From NCBI RefSeq assembly GCF_012641435.1, contig NZ_JABAIJ010000002.1, positions 434,001 through 498,000 of the forward strand: a stretch of DNA of 64,000 nucleotides, written 5' to 3'. A program made the position numbers and the translations under genes. Source of the DNA: Rhizobium sp. P38BS-XIX. GTDB lineage: Bacteria > Pseudomonadota > Alphaproteobacteria > Rhizobiales > Rhizobiaceae. The notes under the pieces were generated by a model, which had not been told where the DNA came from, did no database searches, and saw only the letters and a list, made by a program, of their open reading frames with translations. Position 1 is the first letter of the stretch. Every line of letters begins with the position of its first letter. This document shows, piece by piece, positions 44,038-54,248 of the stretch.

Positions 44038-44913
44038 ATGCCGATGCTCAACATTCATCATCGTACGACCTACAGTTTTCGAAAGAACGTGTCGCTGTCG
44101 CAGCACCGCCTTATGCTCAGGCCACGTGAAGGCCGCGAGCTCAAGCTGCTAAGCCATGAGATTTCCATTTCCCCCGAGGCTGAACTGACCTGATCGAACG
44201 ACGTATTCGGCAATGCGATCGCTTCAGCGACATTCCAGACCCCCAGCGATAGTTTGGTGGTGGACAGCAGGGCAACGGTCGATTTGACGGCGTCGGCATG
44301 GCCCGTCTTCGACATTGCGGTGTCGGCAATCAACTATCCTTTCCTGTACATCGACAGTGATTGGACTGATCTCGGTGCGCTCGCGGTTCAACAGTACGAA
44401 GATATCGACTTCCGGCTTGCGACATGGGCACGCGCCTTCGTCGCCGGCACGCCGACGGATACGCTGTCCGTCCTCAAGGATATCAGCCTTGGTATTACTT
44501 CCTCTATCTCTTACCAGAGCCGAGAACAGGAAGGCACGCAGGCGCCGTTGATCACTCTTGATCGGGGTTGGGGCTCTTGTAGGAATTTTGCCGTATTGTT
44601 CGTGGAGGCGGTGCGCAGCCTCGGCTTTGGCGCCCGGATCGTCTCAGGCTATCTATTCAATCCGGACAGTTCACTCACTGGGTCGACGGACCGCGGATCA
44701 ACGCATGCCTGGGCAGAGGTCTTCGTCCCGGGCGCTGGCTGGATCACGTTCGATCCTACGAACCGCAGCATGGGGGGCGCCAACCTCATCCCAGTTGCCG
44801 TGACCCGCGACATCGCCCGGGCCGTTCCGGTTTTAGGGAGCTTCATGGGTGCGGCAGACGCCTTCCTGTCAATGGACGTGACCGTAGAAGTCAAAGCAGT
44901 CAACCCTCCATAA
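44038..44913 (+). pseudogene. Transglutaminase-like protein with an in-frame stop
   Basis: From ATG 44038 the text MPMLNIHHRTTYSFRKNVSL runs to ELT, then TGA at 44191, then SNDVFGNAIASATF in the same frame to a stop at 44911. The usual residue at this place is Trp (TWSNDVFGN), so TGG has become TGA. All three catalytic residues remain: Cys in GWGSCRNFAVL, His in STHAWAEVFVP and Asp in WITFDPTNRS. The fold is the bacterial transglutaminase/protease type with its own N-terminal beta domain. A restart at GTG in the 44254 region would lose that domain. Confidence 0.8.
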
Positions 44914-44971
44914 GCTGCGCGGCTTTAACGCTCGTCGAATCGGCACTCAATGCTCGCGTTTCCAAGTTCCT

Positions 44972-44994
44972 CGGCTCTTGAACGGTATCGAACC
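44972..44994 (+). repeat. 23-bp direct repeat, copy 3 of 3
   Basis: It shares CGGCTCTTGAA and the final GAACC with the copies at 23725 and 30379. It lies between the transglutaminase pseudogene and the LysR/SDR region, so the three copies mark changes in gene content. Confidence 0.55.
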
Positions 44995-45122
44995 TAAGGC
45001 ACGTGGTTCGCAAGCCGAAATCACTTGGGCGTATTGATACGAAAGCGCGGCGTGAATATGCGCCTTGGATGACCGGCTTCGGCCCATCGCGTAAAGCCGG
45101 CACGCCACCACCTTGTGTAACC

Positions 45123-46082
45123 TCATCGACTCGTCGGGTCGGCAGGCCGCACAAGGCCCGCCTCGACCCATGGTGGAGACGGCAGGAAGCGTCCAGCCAG
45201 CTCGTCCACGACGACGCGAACCTTGGGCAGGATGTCGCGGGCTCGCGGCCAGACCAGGTGTATTGGCCGGTCGTTTGTAGCCGAAGTTGCGAGCACCTCC
45301 TGCAAACGTCCCGCCCTGAGATCGGCACTAACCAACCACGTCGGGAGACACGCCAGCCCAGCGCCGGCTACTGCCGCGTTTAGTAGCGCATCCCCATTGG
45401 TGATGATGTGACGAGGACTGATGTCGACCCTGACCGTTTCACTGTCCTTGTCTTGCAGGAACCAGGGCAGTATCTTTCCGCCGCGCGTCTCGCCGAGGCA
45501 GTCGTGCTCCATGATATCACCCGGCCTCTGCGGCCTGCCATGTCGCGCGAGGTACTCCGGCGAGGCGCAGACCTGAGAGGTCTGAGTGCCGATCTTTCTC
45601 GCCATCAGGCTCGCCGAGTCCTCCAGCTCACCGATCCGCACGGCGAGGTCAAACCCCTCGTCTATGAGATCGACGTGACGGTCGCTGAACGACGCGTCCA
45701 GCGTCAGCTGCGGATAGCGCTTTAGTGCCTCCGCCAGCATGGGAACCACCCATCGAGGTCCGAAGGTCGCGGGAAGGCTGACCCGGAGAGTACCCGATGC
45801 TACCCGCTGGCGAGAGGCAAGCAGCGCCTCAGCGCTGTCGAGCTCGGAAAGCACGCGCAGGCAGGTCTCATGATACGCGCGTCCATCAGCAGTAAGTCCG
45901 AGGCGTCGGGTGGTCCTGTCAAGCAGGCGAGTACCCAGCCGCTCCTCGAGCCGCGAGAGATTTTTCGCCACTGCGGATTTTGAAAGCCCCATCTTCCCGG
46001 CGGCAGCTGTGAAGCTGCCGAGCTCGACCGTCACGACAAAGGCGGTGATGCCAGTGAGATGTGAGTGAGGCTGCAGGTTCAT
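45123..46082 (-). CDS. LysR family transcriptional regulator
   Basis: A 319-residue protein with an N-terminal helix-turn-helix (TAAAGKMGLSKSAVAKNLSR) and an effector domain of the DhcR/PA0477 type (RVSLPATFGPRWVVPMLAE, DRHVDLIDEGFDLAVRIGEL). It is divergent from the secreted hydrolase pseudogene at 46241 and probably controlled it. The spacer of 158 bases has no clear palindrome. Confidence 0.92.
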   Translation of the reverse strand: MNLQPHSHLTGITAFVVTVELGSFTAAAGKMGLSKSAVAKNLSRLEERLGTRLLDRTTRRLGLTADGRAYHETCLRVLSELDSAEALLASRQRVASGTLRVSLPATFGPRWVVPMLAEALKRYPQLTLDASFSDRHVDLIDEGFDLAVRIGELEDSASLMARKIGTQTSQVCASPEYLARHGRPQRPGDIMEHDCLGETRGGKILPWFLQDKDSETVRVDISPRHIITNGDALLNAAVAGAGLACLPTWLVSADLRAGRLQEVLATSATNDRPIHLVWPRARDILPKVRVVVDELAGRFLPSPPWVEAGLVRPADPTSR

Positions 46083-46240
46083 CGATTGGCGCCCTTTGGT
46101 CGTAAATGTTCGGACATCTTAGCAGCGGCAATTCCATTGGTTGTCAACATATTTGTCGGGGGAATGACTGTCGGTTAGCCGCTGTGCGGCGCGAGCCGCG
46201 TGCATGCACACGCATAACCACGAACACAAGGAATCTGGAC

Positions 46241-47372
46241 ATGAAGAACACGACGACCCGCTGGCAGTTGCCACCCTTCGGCCTCACCATTTTGAAACTC
46301 GTGACTGTTTGCCTATTTGCCCTAACGCTGTTGTCGGCGACCGTGTCGGCTCAGGCGGTTTCAGACGTCGCGGCCACGGCCGGACCGCTGGTATTGGAGC
46401 GGCAGGGAGCTTCTTCATTGGGGGACGGACGATTCAGACGGAGGACGCCGGCTGGGGCAGTTTTCGCGAAGTGTTCGGGGAATCATTCGAGGCCGGGAAG
46501 ATCACCGTCGAGCAGATGTACGTGCAGTTTCAGGTTCCCGTCAAACCATCGCACACCCCCATTGTCTTCATGCACGGCGGCCTGTTGTCTTCAAAACAAT
46601 GGGAGACGACGCCCGACGGCCGAATGGGCTGGTTCGAGTATTTTACTCGGAAAGGATTTCCGACCTATCTGGCGGAACAGTCGGGCCGCGCGAGATCGGG
46701 ATTCAACCCCTCTGCCTTTAACGAGGTCGGCCGTGGCAAGATTTCGCCGTCAAAGCAGCCGCGGATCTACCTAGGCACATCGGACATGGCATGGAAGGTG
46801 TTTCGCTTTGGCCCGCGCGAGGGCCAGCCTTATCCAGGTCAACAGTTCCCGCTGGATCGCGTCGATGAGTTCTACAAGCAAGTCATCCCTGACATGTTCG
46901 AAACAGAAGTCCCCAGCCTGATGACCGAACTGATTACACCTACGACCGACAACCCCACTGTCGAAAATGTCGCCGACCTGGCGAATCAGCTCGGCGGTGC
47001 CATCCTGGTCGGCCATTCTCAATCTTCGGGCTTCCCCACCCAGGCTGTGCTGAAGGCAAAGGGTGGCATCAAGGGCATTATCCAGTTGGAAACGGGCTGT
47101 TTTGCGAACCTCACCGACCAGCAGATAGGGCTGCTCGCCAAGATCCCGATGCTGGTGATGGTTGGTGACTACCTGGGAGAGCACCCAAGCGCGAGCTGCG
47201 ACAAAGAGATTGCTCAGGTCCAGGGGCCGGCGGAGACATCACATTTGTTTCGCTTCCGAGCGGCGGCCTGCACGGGAACAGCCACATGTTCATGCAGGAC
47301 AAGAACAATATCGACGTCGCAAACATCATCATAAGTTGGGTGGACGCACACGTCGACAAAGTCCTGAAGTGA
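46241..47372 (+). pseudogene. Secreted alpha/beta hydrolase, frameshifted at both ends
   Basis: ATG 46241 opens a signal peptide (MKNTTTRWQLPPFGLTILKL then VTVCLFALTLLSATVSAQA). After LVLERQG a one-base loss near 46410 shifts the frame; SFFIGGRTIQTEDAGWGSF follows in the other frame. The body has the hydrolase features IVFMHGGLLSS (oxyanion loop) and AILVGHSQSSGFP (nucleophile elbow). A second frame change near 47228 separates the end, GGLHGNSHMFMQDKNN (catalytic His) to VDKVLK and TGA at 47370. The complete text suggests recent damage or sequencing error. Confidence 0.75.
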
Positions 47373-47495
47373 AGCATTTCGGTGACCGCCGCGGCCACCC
47401 GTCGCGGTCCGAGGGTCGCGGAAGACTGACCCGCACAGTTTGGCAGCTCGGCATCGAGCATATCGCTTTCACCGTATAAGCAGAAGAAGCGAAAA

Positions 47496-48254
47496 ATGGA
47501 CTTGAACCTGAAAGGCCGTATCTGCCTGGTCACCGGTGCTAGCTCGGGAATTGGTCGAGCCGCAGCACTGGCGTTGGCGGCCAAAGGTGCGCAGTTGATT
47601 GCGACCGCGAGAACAGCGGCGGCGCTGCAATCTCTCTCGGAAGACGTCGTACAGGCAGGGGGTCCTGCGCCGCACATCCTCACCGGCGATCTCTCTCAAC
47701 CTGACGCCGCGATGAAACTTGCCGAAGACGCAATCGTCTTTGCTGGCAGAGTCGATGTTCTCCTGAACAATGCAGGCGGCTCCCGGCCGATGGAACAACC
47801 GAACGACAAAGCTGCTTGGGACGAGTCTTACCAATTGAACTTCGTTTCCCCGCGACAGCTTGGGGAGGAGCTCGGGCGGACAATGGCAGAAAACGGCTGG
47901 GGTCGCATCATCAACATAACTGGAGTCATCCTTGCAAAGAGCTTCAATGCGGCATCTCCCGCGAAGGCCGCTCTTGAAAGCTGGGCAAAGGCCGCGGCGG
48001 GGCAATGGGGAAGCAAAGGCGTCACTGTGAATTGCATTGCTCCCGGTCGCTTGAACACGCGCCAGATCCTCGAGCGTTTGCATCCGACGCCAGAGTCGCG
48101 ACAGAGCTTTATCGACGCCAATATTCCAGCGGGATATTTTGGCGAGCCGGAAGATGCTGCCAATCTGATTGCGTTTCTGGCGTCGGACAGGGCGCGTTAC
48201 ATCAATGGTGCGACCATTCCCGTTGATGGAGGAACGATGAGGCTCGCGTTCTAG
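47496..48254 (+). CDS. SDR family oxidoreductase, atypical active site
   Basis: A 252-residue short-chain dehydrogenase-like protein. The nucleotide motif TGASSGIGRAAAL and the NNAG motif are normal and it ends with DGGTMRLAF. The active-site segment reads NAASPAKAALESW, so the usual Tyr four residues before the Lys is Ala. It may be catalytically weak or use another mechanism. It follows the hydrolase pseudogene on the same strand. Confidence 0.87.
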   Translation: MDLNLKGRICLVTGASSGIGRAAALALAAKGAQLIATARTAAALQSLSEDVVQAGGPAPHILTGDLSQPDAAMKLAEDAIVFAGRVDVLLNNAGGSRPMEQPNDKAAWDESYQLNFVSPRQLGEELGRTMAENGWGRIINITGVILAKSFNAASPAKAALESWAKAAAGQWGSKGVTVNCIAPGRLNTRQILERLHPTPESRQSFIDANIPAGYFGEPEDAANLIAFLASDRARYINGATIPVDGGTMRLAF

Positions 48255-48380
48255 CTTGTTGGCATCTGACGAAGCCGTTCAGGGGCACAATGGTAGGAAG
48301 AGGAAGAAGGATCCCGAAGCGGCTCGAGGCCACGGCGCCGAAGAGCAGGAAAAGAATCTCGCCAACTTGTCTCCCCGATC

Positions 48381-49295
48381 CTACGCAACCGACCGATGTT
48401 GGCGAACCATCGCCAAAAATGCGCTCAGGGTCGGCCGCATCTGCCGTTTTGACGGGTAATACAGATGAAAACCAGGAAACGGCGGCGTCCAGTCGGCGAG
48501 AAGACGAACAAGCTTTCCATTTTCCAGGTAGGGCGCCACTTCGTGTTCAAGAAGATAGCCAACGCCGACCCCGTCCAGTGCAGCGCTCAGCATAATCTCG
48601 GGCTCGTTGCTGGTCAGCGGCCCGGAAACGCTTACCTCCAGCGGCTTTCCGTCTTTTTCAAACTCCCAGGCGTATAACGATCCAGCCGTCACCATTTTGT
48701 AGTTGATGCAGCGGTGGCCGGTGAGATCGGCCGGTTGAGTGATTGCCGGCTTGTTTTCAAGGTAATCCGGTGATGCCACGACGGCCATGGCCAGATCTGG
48801 CCCGACCTTCAAGGCAATCATATCCTGCTGAAGCTTTTCTCCTAACCGAATGCCGGCATCTAATTGGTCCGCAACGATGTCTCGGTAGGCCGTGTCGATC
48901 AAGACTTCTATCGTCGCCTGAGGATAGGCTTTACTGAAGCCGACCAAGACGGGTCTGACGACAGCCTCATACGCCTGGCGTGTTGCGGTCAGCCGAAGGG
49001 TTCCCGATACCAAATCCCGTTTCTGGTCGAGCGATTCCAGCGCATCATAAATACTAACGAGAGAGGGCTCCACCGCCTCCAGAAGGGTTTTGCCAGCTTC
49101 GGTCACGGAGACGCTTCGGCTATTACGCTGAAGAAGTCGATGGCCCACGGCCGTTTCAAGACGGCGGATTGTATGGCTGAGGTTCGAGGTCGACATGCCG
49201 AGAGCCAGGGCTGCGCGGGTAAAGTTTCCTAACTGGGCGACGCGTGCGAAGGCGGCCATGTCATCGAGCTTCATTGCATAATCGTTCAATCTCAT
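48381..49295 (-). CDS. LysR family transcriptional regulator
   Basis: A 304-residue LysR protein with helix-turn-helix RAALALGMSTSNLSHTIRRL and effector domain up to PGFHLYYPSKRQMRP. The start may be 49295 (AAGG before it) or ATG 49274. It is divergent from the SDR gene at 49381 with an 85-base spacer, so it probably regulates that gene. Confidence 0.92.
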   Translation of the reverse strand: MRLNDYAMKLDDMAAFARVAQLGNFTRAALALGMSTSNLSHTIRRLETAVGHRLLQRNSRSVSVTEAGKTLLEAVEPSLVSIYDALESLDQKRDLVSGTLRLTATRQAYEAVVRPVLVGFSKAYPQATIEVLIDTAYRDIVADQLDAGIRLGEKLQQDMIALKVGPDLAMAVVASPDYLENKPAITQPADLTGHRCINYKMVTAGSLYAWEFEKDGKPLEVSVSGPLTSNEPEIMLSAALDGVGVGYLLEHEVAPYLENGKLVRLLADWTPPFPGFHLYYPSKRQMRPTLSAFLAMVRQHRSVA

Positions 49296-49380
49296 TCAAC
49301 GGGCCTTACGATCTGTCCTACCTGATCACACGCTTTATCAGCTCCTAGATAGATCTGGTCAATCTACGGAGAACGATAAG

Positions 49381-50226
49381 ATGATTAGCAAAGAAGCCGT
49401 ATGGCTGATTACCGGATCCTCAAGAGGCCTCGGACGCGCAATCGCCGAGAAGGTGCTTGCCGCTGGCTACCGTGCCGTTTTGACGGCAAGAAATATCGAT
49501 CAGCTGCAAGACCTTGCTGCTAAACATGGCGACGCCGTGCTTTTGACCCCGTTGGATGTCACAAAGCAGGACCACATCAATGCAGCCTACAAGACGGCAA
49601 TCGCCAGATTCGGCAGGGTCGATGTTCTCGTCAACAATGCCGGGTACGGATACCTTGGTGCGATCGAGGAGGGTGAAGACGCCGAAATGCGCGCCGTTTT
49701 CGAGACCGATCTCTTCGCACCTGTGAACCTGATCAAAACGGTGTTGCCCGGCATGCGTGAACGCCGTCACGGCCACATCGTCAACGTCAGCTCGATCGGT
49801 GGCCACGTGACCTATCCGGGCGTTGGCTATTACCATATGGTCAAGTTCGGGCTTGAGGCGATGTCGGAAACGCTGGCGAAAGAGGTCGCCGGGCTCGGCA
49901 TCGGCGTCACGGTTGTCGCGCCTGGCGCGTTCAGGACTGATTTTCGCGGCCCGGACTCGATGAAGTTTTCGCAGATCGTCATCGACGATTACAAGGAGAC
50001 TGCGGGGAAATCCCGGGAAGGCACCGCCGCCGGCCACCGCAAACAGATTGGCGACCCCGCACGCGGCGCTGAAGCCATCATCAAGGCTGTTGCAGCAGAG
50101 GACCCGCCGGTTCACCTGCTGATAGGCGGAGACGCGCTCGACCAATTGCGCAAGAAGCTCGATGAGATCCGCGCCGAGACAGATGCCTGGGAAGAGGTCA
50201 CACGCAGCACCGACTTCCGGGAATAG
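49381..50226 (+). CDS. SDR family oxidoreductase
   Basis: A 281-residue classical-type SDR. TGSSRGLGRAIAEK binds NAD(P), LVNNAGYG follows, and the catalytic set is Ser in VNVSSIGGH with YYHMVK. GGAGAACGATAAG precedes ATG 49381. The long C-terminal helix region fits the retinol/17-beta-hydroxysteroid branch. Substrate unknown; likely controlled by the divergent LysR. Confidence 0.92.
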   Translation: MISKEAVWLITGSSRGLGRAIAEKVLAAGYRAVLTARNIDQLQDLAAKHGDAVLLTPLDVTKQDHINAAYKTAIARFGRVDVLVNNAGYGYLGAIEEGEDAEMRAVFETDLFAPVNLIKTVLPGMRERRHGHIVNVSSIGGHVTYPGVGYYHMVKFGLEAMSETLAKEVAGLGIGVTVVAPGAFRTDFRGPDSMKFSQIVIDDYKETAGKSREGTAAGHRKQIGDPARGAEAIIKAVAAEDPPVHLLIGGDALDQLRKKLDEIRAETDAWEEVTRSTDFRE

Positions 50227-50350
50227 GCCGGTGTGGTGTATTATCCACCGCCTGCCACGGGCGGTGGATCTTCGCCTTAGTGGTTGGCCCGCATCTGCGG
50301 CATGCGGCGAGCGAACCTATCAAAGAAGCCTCGGCGGCTGAGCATATCTG

Positions 50351-51265
50351 TCATGAGGGATCTGAACCGCTCGCCGGAATTGACTTGATCACCCAGTCTA
50401 CGAAGGCCCGCAACTTCGGGAGACGTATCCGTTGGCCGGGATAAACGATGTGCATCGGCCGATCGCCTGACGCGAACTTGCCCAGGATCGGAACAAGCCG
50501 ACCAGCTTCAAGATGGCGCGCAACCGCCTACTCGCTCGCCCGAATGATCCCGCCTCCGGCAAGTGCGGCTTCGACCAGGGCGTGACCGTTGTTGACGGTC
50601 AATCGGACGCCAGGCTGGACCTGTCGTTCTTCACCATCCATCTCCGTGAATGTCCAGTTTGAAGGCGCTGGGTAGTTATGAAAGGCGTAATCGACGCAAG
50701 TGTGACCGGGGAGATCATCCAGGGCCTGCGGTACACCGTGCGTTTGGAGGTACTCGGGAGACGCGCATGTCACGAGGCGAAACGGCGTGATCGGGCGAGC
50801 GATAAGGCCCGAATCCGGAAGCTTTCCGATCCTGATACACACATCGAAATTTTCGGCCACAAGGTCGATAACGCGGTCATCGAGCACCAGCTCGACCTTG
50901 ACCTGCGGGTATATCGTTAGGAACTCTGGGAGCTTCGGGGTCAGCACGGCGGCGCCGATCTCGACAGGCGCTGTGATCCGAAGCGTTCCTCGGGGTTCCT
51001 GAGCCGTCTCGGCGACGATCGCGTCGGCTGCGTCAACAGCTTCCAGCGCACGTTTGCATCCTTCGAGATAGAGCCTTCCGGCCTCGGTCAGCGTTTGAGA
51101 GCGGGTTGTTCGCGTCAGCAGCGGCACGCCGAGGGATTGCTCCAGCTCCCCCACGTGGCGCCCGATCACCTGGGACGACACAGCCAGCGCCGCACTGGCT
51201 GCGGAGAAGGAGCCAAGCTCCGCCGTCTTGACGAAGGCAATCATCTTTGTCAGCCGGTCGGCCAT
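50351..51265 (-). pseudogene. LysR regulator with premature stop
   Basis: The frame opens at ATG 51265 with a normal helix-turn-helix (AASAALAVSSQVIGRHVGEL) and runs to GGGIIRASE, where TAG at 50528-50530 stops it. The same frame goes on with AVARHLEAGRLVPILGKF and MHIVYPGQRIRLPKLRAFVD to TGA at 50351. The stop sits where Tyr is usual. About 60 C-terminal residues would be lost. Confidence 0.8.
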
Positions 51266-51481
51266 GTTCTAATTCCCCCTAAAAACCAACACGGTCAGTC
51301 GAGCGACGGCTGAGTTGCGTGCTGCCGCCGCCCAGACGCTAACGTCTCATATCGACCGAGCACTCGACCGTGAAGCAGCTTCAGGGGGCGCGAGGCTTCA
51401 ACAGTCAGCTTCGTTTCTTTCTTTCGGCAGGCTCAGCCGCAAAGCCGCCGCGACGACTGGACGTCGGCGTTTGCAAAACGC

Positions 51482-52537
51482 TCAGTCGGTAAGATCGCCT
51501 GCGGCAAGAACGGCTTCGATTTTTTTGGTTAGCTCAAGCGCCTGTTGGAATCCCGCGACAGTTGAGCTGGAGTTTAAAATGTCATCTCGTAAGGCGGCAT
51601 AGATCCCACCAACATTGACCGCGGAAGCCGGGAAACCCTTCAATTCACCGTCATCGACATGCTGCTCCCGATTGTTGAGGAAAAGCGACAGACGGTCAGC
51701 CTGGAAGCCACGCGCTGTGCCCCCGTTGAGGCTAAGTTTGCCCTTCTCGCCAACAATCTCAAGCCGCAATGGCGCCTCAGGCGCGCGACCTCCTGCAATT
51801 TCGACCGCAACTGACACCCCGTCTTCCGAAAGGCCTTGGAACAGCAGATGATCATAAGTGGTCCGGCATCGGACGGCCCGATCCTGCCCCGCCTCGATGG
51901 TCGGGTACTGGCGCGAAGGCAAGCTGTTCGAAACGACCGCCTCACCAAACAGTGTGGAAATGAGATCGAGGGTATGGGCGCCCTGGATCGTGATGAGATT
52001 AGCAAAATTCTCCGGCTCTTCGAGATAGAGATACGGCTCAGGAACGATTGGCCCGAAACCCGCGGTCGACGAATACACGTTTGCACTGAGGATGCGTCCC
52101 ATGGCGCCGCCGTCGAGAAGCTCTTTGGCACGTTTGACGGTCGGGCTTCCGCGTAGCTGCAATCCGATAGCGGTCTTGCGATTGGCTGCCTCTGCAGCCA
52201 GATGGAGCTCTTGCGTCTCGTCATAACCACGGCCGAGCGGCCACTCGCTGTAGACATGCTTTCCGCTCGCGAGCGCTGCGAGGATCATGTCACGGTGATC
52301 GGGAACACGCGTGGCGACGGTGACGATGTCGATGTCGGGAGCGTTCGCAAGATCAAGGCCATTGCTGTACGCGTGCACCCCGAACGCCCTTTCGGCTTCA
52401 GCGGCCGTTTCCGGTGTGCTGGTGGCGACGGCCGCCAGTTCCAGCCCTGCTAATGCTTGTATGGCCGGGATGTGAGATTCACGGGCCCAGCCAGTCTTTG
52501 CATTCGCTCCGATAACGCCTACTCTCAGTGCGGACAT
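51482..52537 (-). CDS. Gfo/Idh/MocA family oxidoreductase, Gal80-like
   Basis: A 351-residue NAD(P)-dependent protein. The Rossmann start is VGVIGANAKTGWARESHIP; the usual EKP block reads YSEWPLGRGYDE, and the C-terminal domain (AGFGPIVPEPYLYL) is Gal80p-like. In bacteria such proteins act on sugars or related compounds. It sits between a decayed LysR gene and an intact one, both on the same strand. The replacement of Lys by Trp in EKP is shared by Gal80-type members. Confidence 0.88.
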   Translation of the reverse strand: MSALRVGVIGANAKTGWARESHIPAIQALAGLELAAVATSTPETAAEAERAFGVHAYSNGLDLANAPDIDIVTVATRVPDHRDMILAALASGKHVYSEWPLGRGYDETQELHLAAEAANRKTAIGLQLRGSPTVKRAKELLDGGAMGRILSANVYSSTAGFGPIVPEPYLYLEEPENFANLITIQGAHTLDLISTLFGEAVVSNSLPSRQYPTIEAGQDRAVRCRTTYDHLLFQGLSEDGVSVAVEIAGGRAPEAPLRLEIVGEKGKLSLNGGTARGFQADRLSLFLNNREQHVDDGELKGFPASAVNVGGIYAALRDDILNSSSTVAGFQQALELTKKIEAVLAAGDLTD

Positions 52538-52714
52538 ACCTAACCTCCAGGATTACCGAATAGTTGAGATGCCGTTCACGTAAGGTGGGATAATCCGCAG
52601 ATTAGGCCTCTCGGTCATTCGACAGGCCAAACCAAAAGTTTCAAATAAAGGGGTGCCCGGGCTGACCGTTGCGGGAAACTGCACCGGACGCGACAGGCCG
52701 TGTTCAACAGGGTA

Positions 52715-53596
52715 TCAGACTGTCGCTGCAGCCCGATCTGAAAGCGATAGAATGCTTTGCCGCAACAGATCGATCACTCTGTCCGTCGCGTAAGATCGTT
52801 TGCTGTTTGTGTACAGGCCGTACTTCACGGTTGGAGAAGCGCCTTTGAACATGGAAGATACCACCCGCATGGTTCGCGGATTGATACTCTCTCGTGTCAA
52901 CAGTGCCAGGCCGAGCCCGTTCTCTACCGCGGCAGTCATAGCTGCAGCATTGTGGCTTGTCAGAGCGATACGAAATTCGAGTTCGGCGTCCATCAATTTT
53001 TCAAACATGGTCCGTCGCCAAGCGCATGGCTCAGCATAGACTATGAGGTCCAATGGGCGCGCGACATCAATGGTCGCGTCAATCGCACAGACCCAATGCA
53101 GATCCACATCCCACACCTCAAGCGGATCTGCCGAAAATGCAGAACACGTGGCAATCGCAATATCCAGGGCGCCATCCGCCCAACGTTGAGCGATCCCGCT
53201 GCCATGGTCGATGGTCACGCTCAGCTGAAGTGTTGGCATGGCGCGGCGAATTTTGCCAAGTGCCGCCCGCAAGGTGTTGACTGCGATCGTTTCTGCCAGT
53301 CCGATCCTGAGCTCACTTGCGACTTCCGCTTCCTGGAAGCGTGCCGCGGCCTCCTCTCCCAGAAAGATGATCCGCTTTGCATACGCCAGCATGACTTCTC
53401 CAGCGTCAGTCGGTATCACGCCTCTTCCTGTTCGACGAAGCAGTTGCTTACCCACCATCTCCTCCAGTCGCTTGATCTGAGTGCTGAGCGCTGATTGAGC
53501 ACGACCGTCCTCGGCCGCCGCTCGATTGATGCTTCCATGCCTACAGACAGAGACGAATGCTTTCAGGAGTCGGGGATCAAAGGCGTCTGATATCAT
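52715..53596 (-). CDS. LysR family transcriptional regulator
   Basis: A 293-residue protein. Helix-turn-helix: SINRAAAEDGRAQSALSTQI then KRLEEMVGKQL. The effector domain is less conserved (LRIGLAETIAVNTLRAAL, DGALDIAIATCSAF). It lies upstream of the Gal80-like gene on the same strand and divergent from the DUF6196-like gene at 53712. Either could be its target. Confidence 0.9.
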   Translation of the reverse strand: MISDAFDPRLLKAFVSVCRHGSINRAAAEDGRAQSALSTQIKRLEEMVGKQLLRRTGRGVIPTDAGEVMLAYAKRIIFLGEEAAARFQEAEVASELRIGLAETIAVNTLRAALGKIRRAMPTLQLSVTIDHGSGIAQRWADGALDIAIATCSAFSADPLEVWDVDLHWVCAIDATIDVARPLDLIVYAEPCAWRRTMFEKLMDAELEFRIALTSHNAAAMTAAVENGLGLALLTRESINPRTMRVVSSMFKGASPTVKYGLYTNSKRSYATDRVIDLLRQSILSLSDRAAATV

Positions 53597-53711
53597 CGAT
53601 CGTTAAACTCTGGTTTCCATGAATTCTGCCTACCGTGATATCTCAACAGGCATTAGCCTCCAAGGCCAGCTGGAAGTGAAGAGCTTCAACGACATCATTG
53701 GCAGGCGGAAT

Positions 53712-54146
53712 ATGGTCGACATCTCCCTCGAAACACCCGAGCAAACCGACGCACGGCTCAGGCGCCTCATGCCTCGAACGACGCTCAGGACATTCGAGCG
53801 GCCATATGGGTTCGTGGAGTTCGATCTGGATGGGTTTCCAGCGCAGGTTTCACCTGAGGCGCTTGCCATCATTCGGAACGAACACTGCTGGAGCCAATTG
53901 GTCCCCGTGAAAGGCGGCGGGGAGCAATTCCAGATCTTCAGCTTTCATTTCCCTCCAGGGGAAGACAACAGCGGCTTTGTCGGCTGGCTCGCATCGCACT
54001 TGAAAAACAAATTTGGCACCGGCGTCTTCGTGATCTGCGGACAAGATAGCGACCGTGGAGGTATTTACGACTACTGGGGATGCCCCATATCGCTCGCCAG
54101 CGGAATCTCTGCCGAGCTAGCGAACCTCAGATTGTCGGGTGGTTGA
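53712..54146 (+). CDS. Hypothetical protein, DUF6196-like
   Basis: A 144-residue protein: MVDISLETPEQTDARLRRLM opens it, then FVEFDLDGFPAQVSPEALAI, HCWSQLVPVKGGGEQFQIF and a Gly-rich end GGIYDYWGCPISLASG. I recall this layout from DUF6196 but cannot confirm it. The start ATG 53712 is chosen because the text before it is not protein-like. No function known. Confidence 0.65.
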   Translation: MVDISLETPEQTDARLRRLMPRTTLRTFERPYGFVEFDLDGFPAQVSPEALAIIRNEHCWSQLVPVKGGGEQFQIFSFHFPPGEDNSGFVGWLASHLKNKFGTGVFVICGQDSDRGGIYDYWGCPISLASGISAELANLRLSGG

Positions 54147-54248
54147 AACGATTGCTTCGCCCTGAGGCGGAAGCACCATGGCCGATCGAACCGGCTCTCG
54201 GCTGTGCGGCACAGTTTGGACGTTTCGGCCGCAGCCGCATGATGCCTT

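Noticed and set aside
44972..44994. tRNA fragment reading for the 23-bp repeat (GGTTCGA on the minus strand)
   Set aside because: The five bases on either side of the would-be T-loop do not pair in any of the three copies convincingly.
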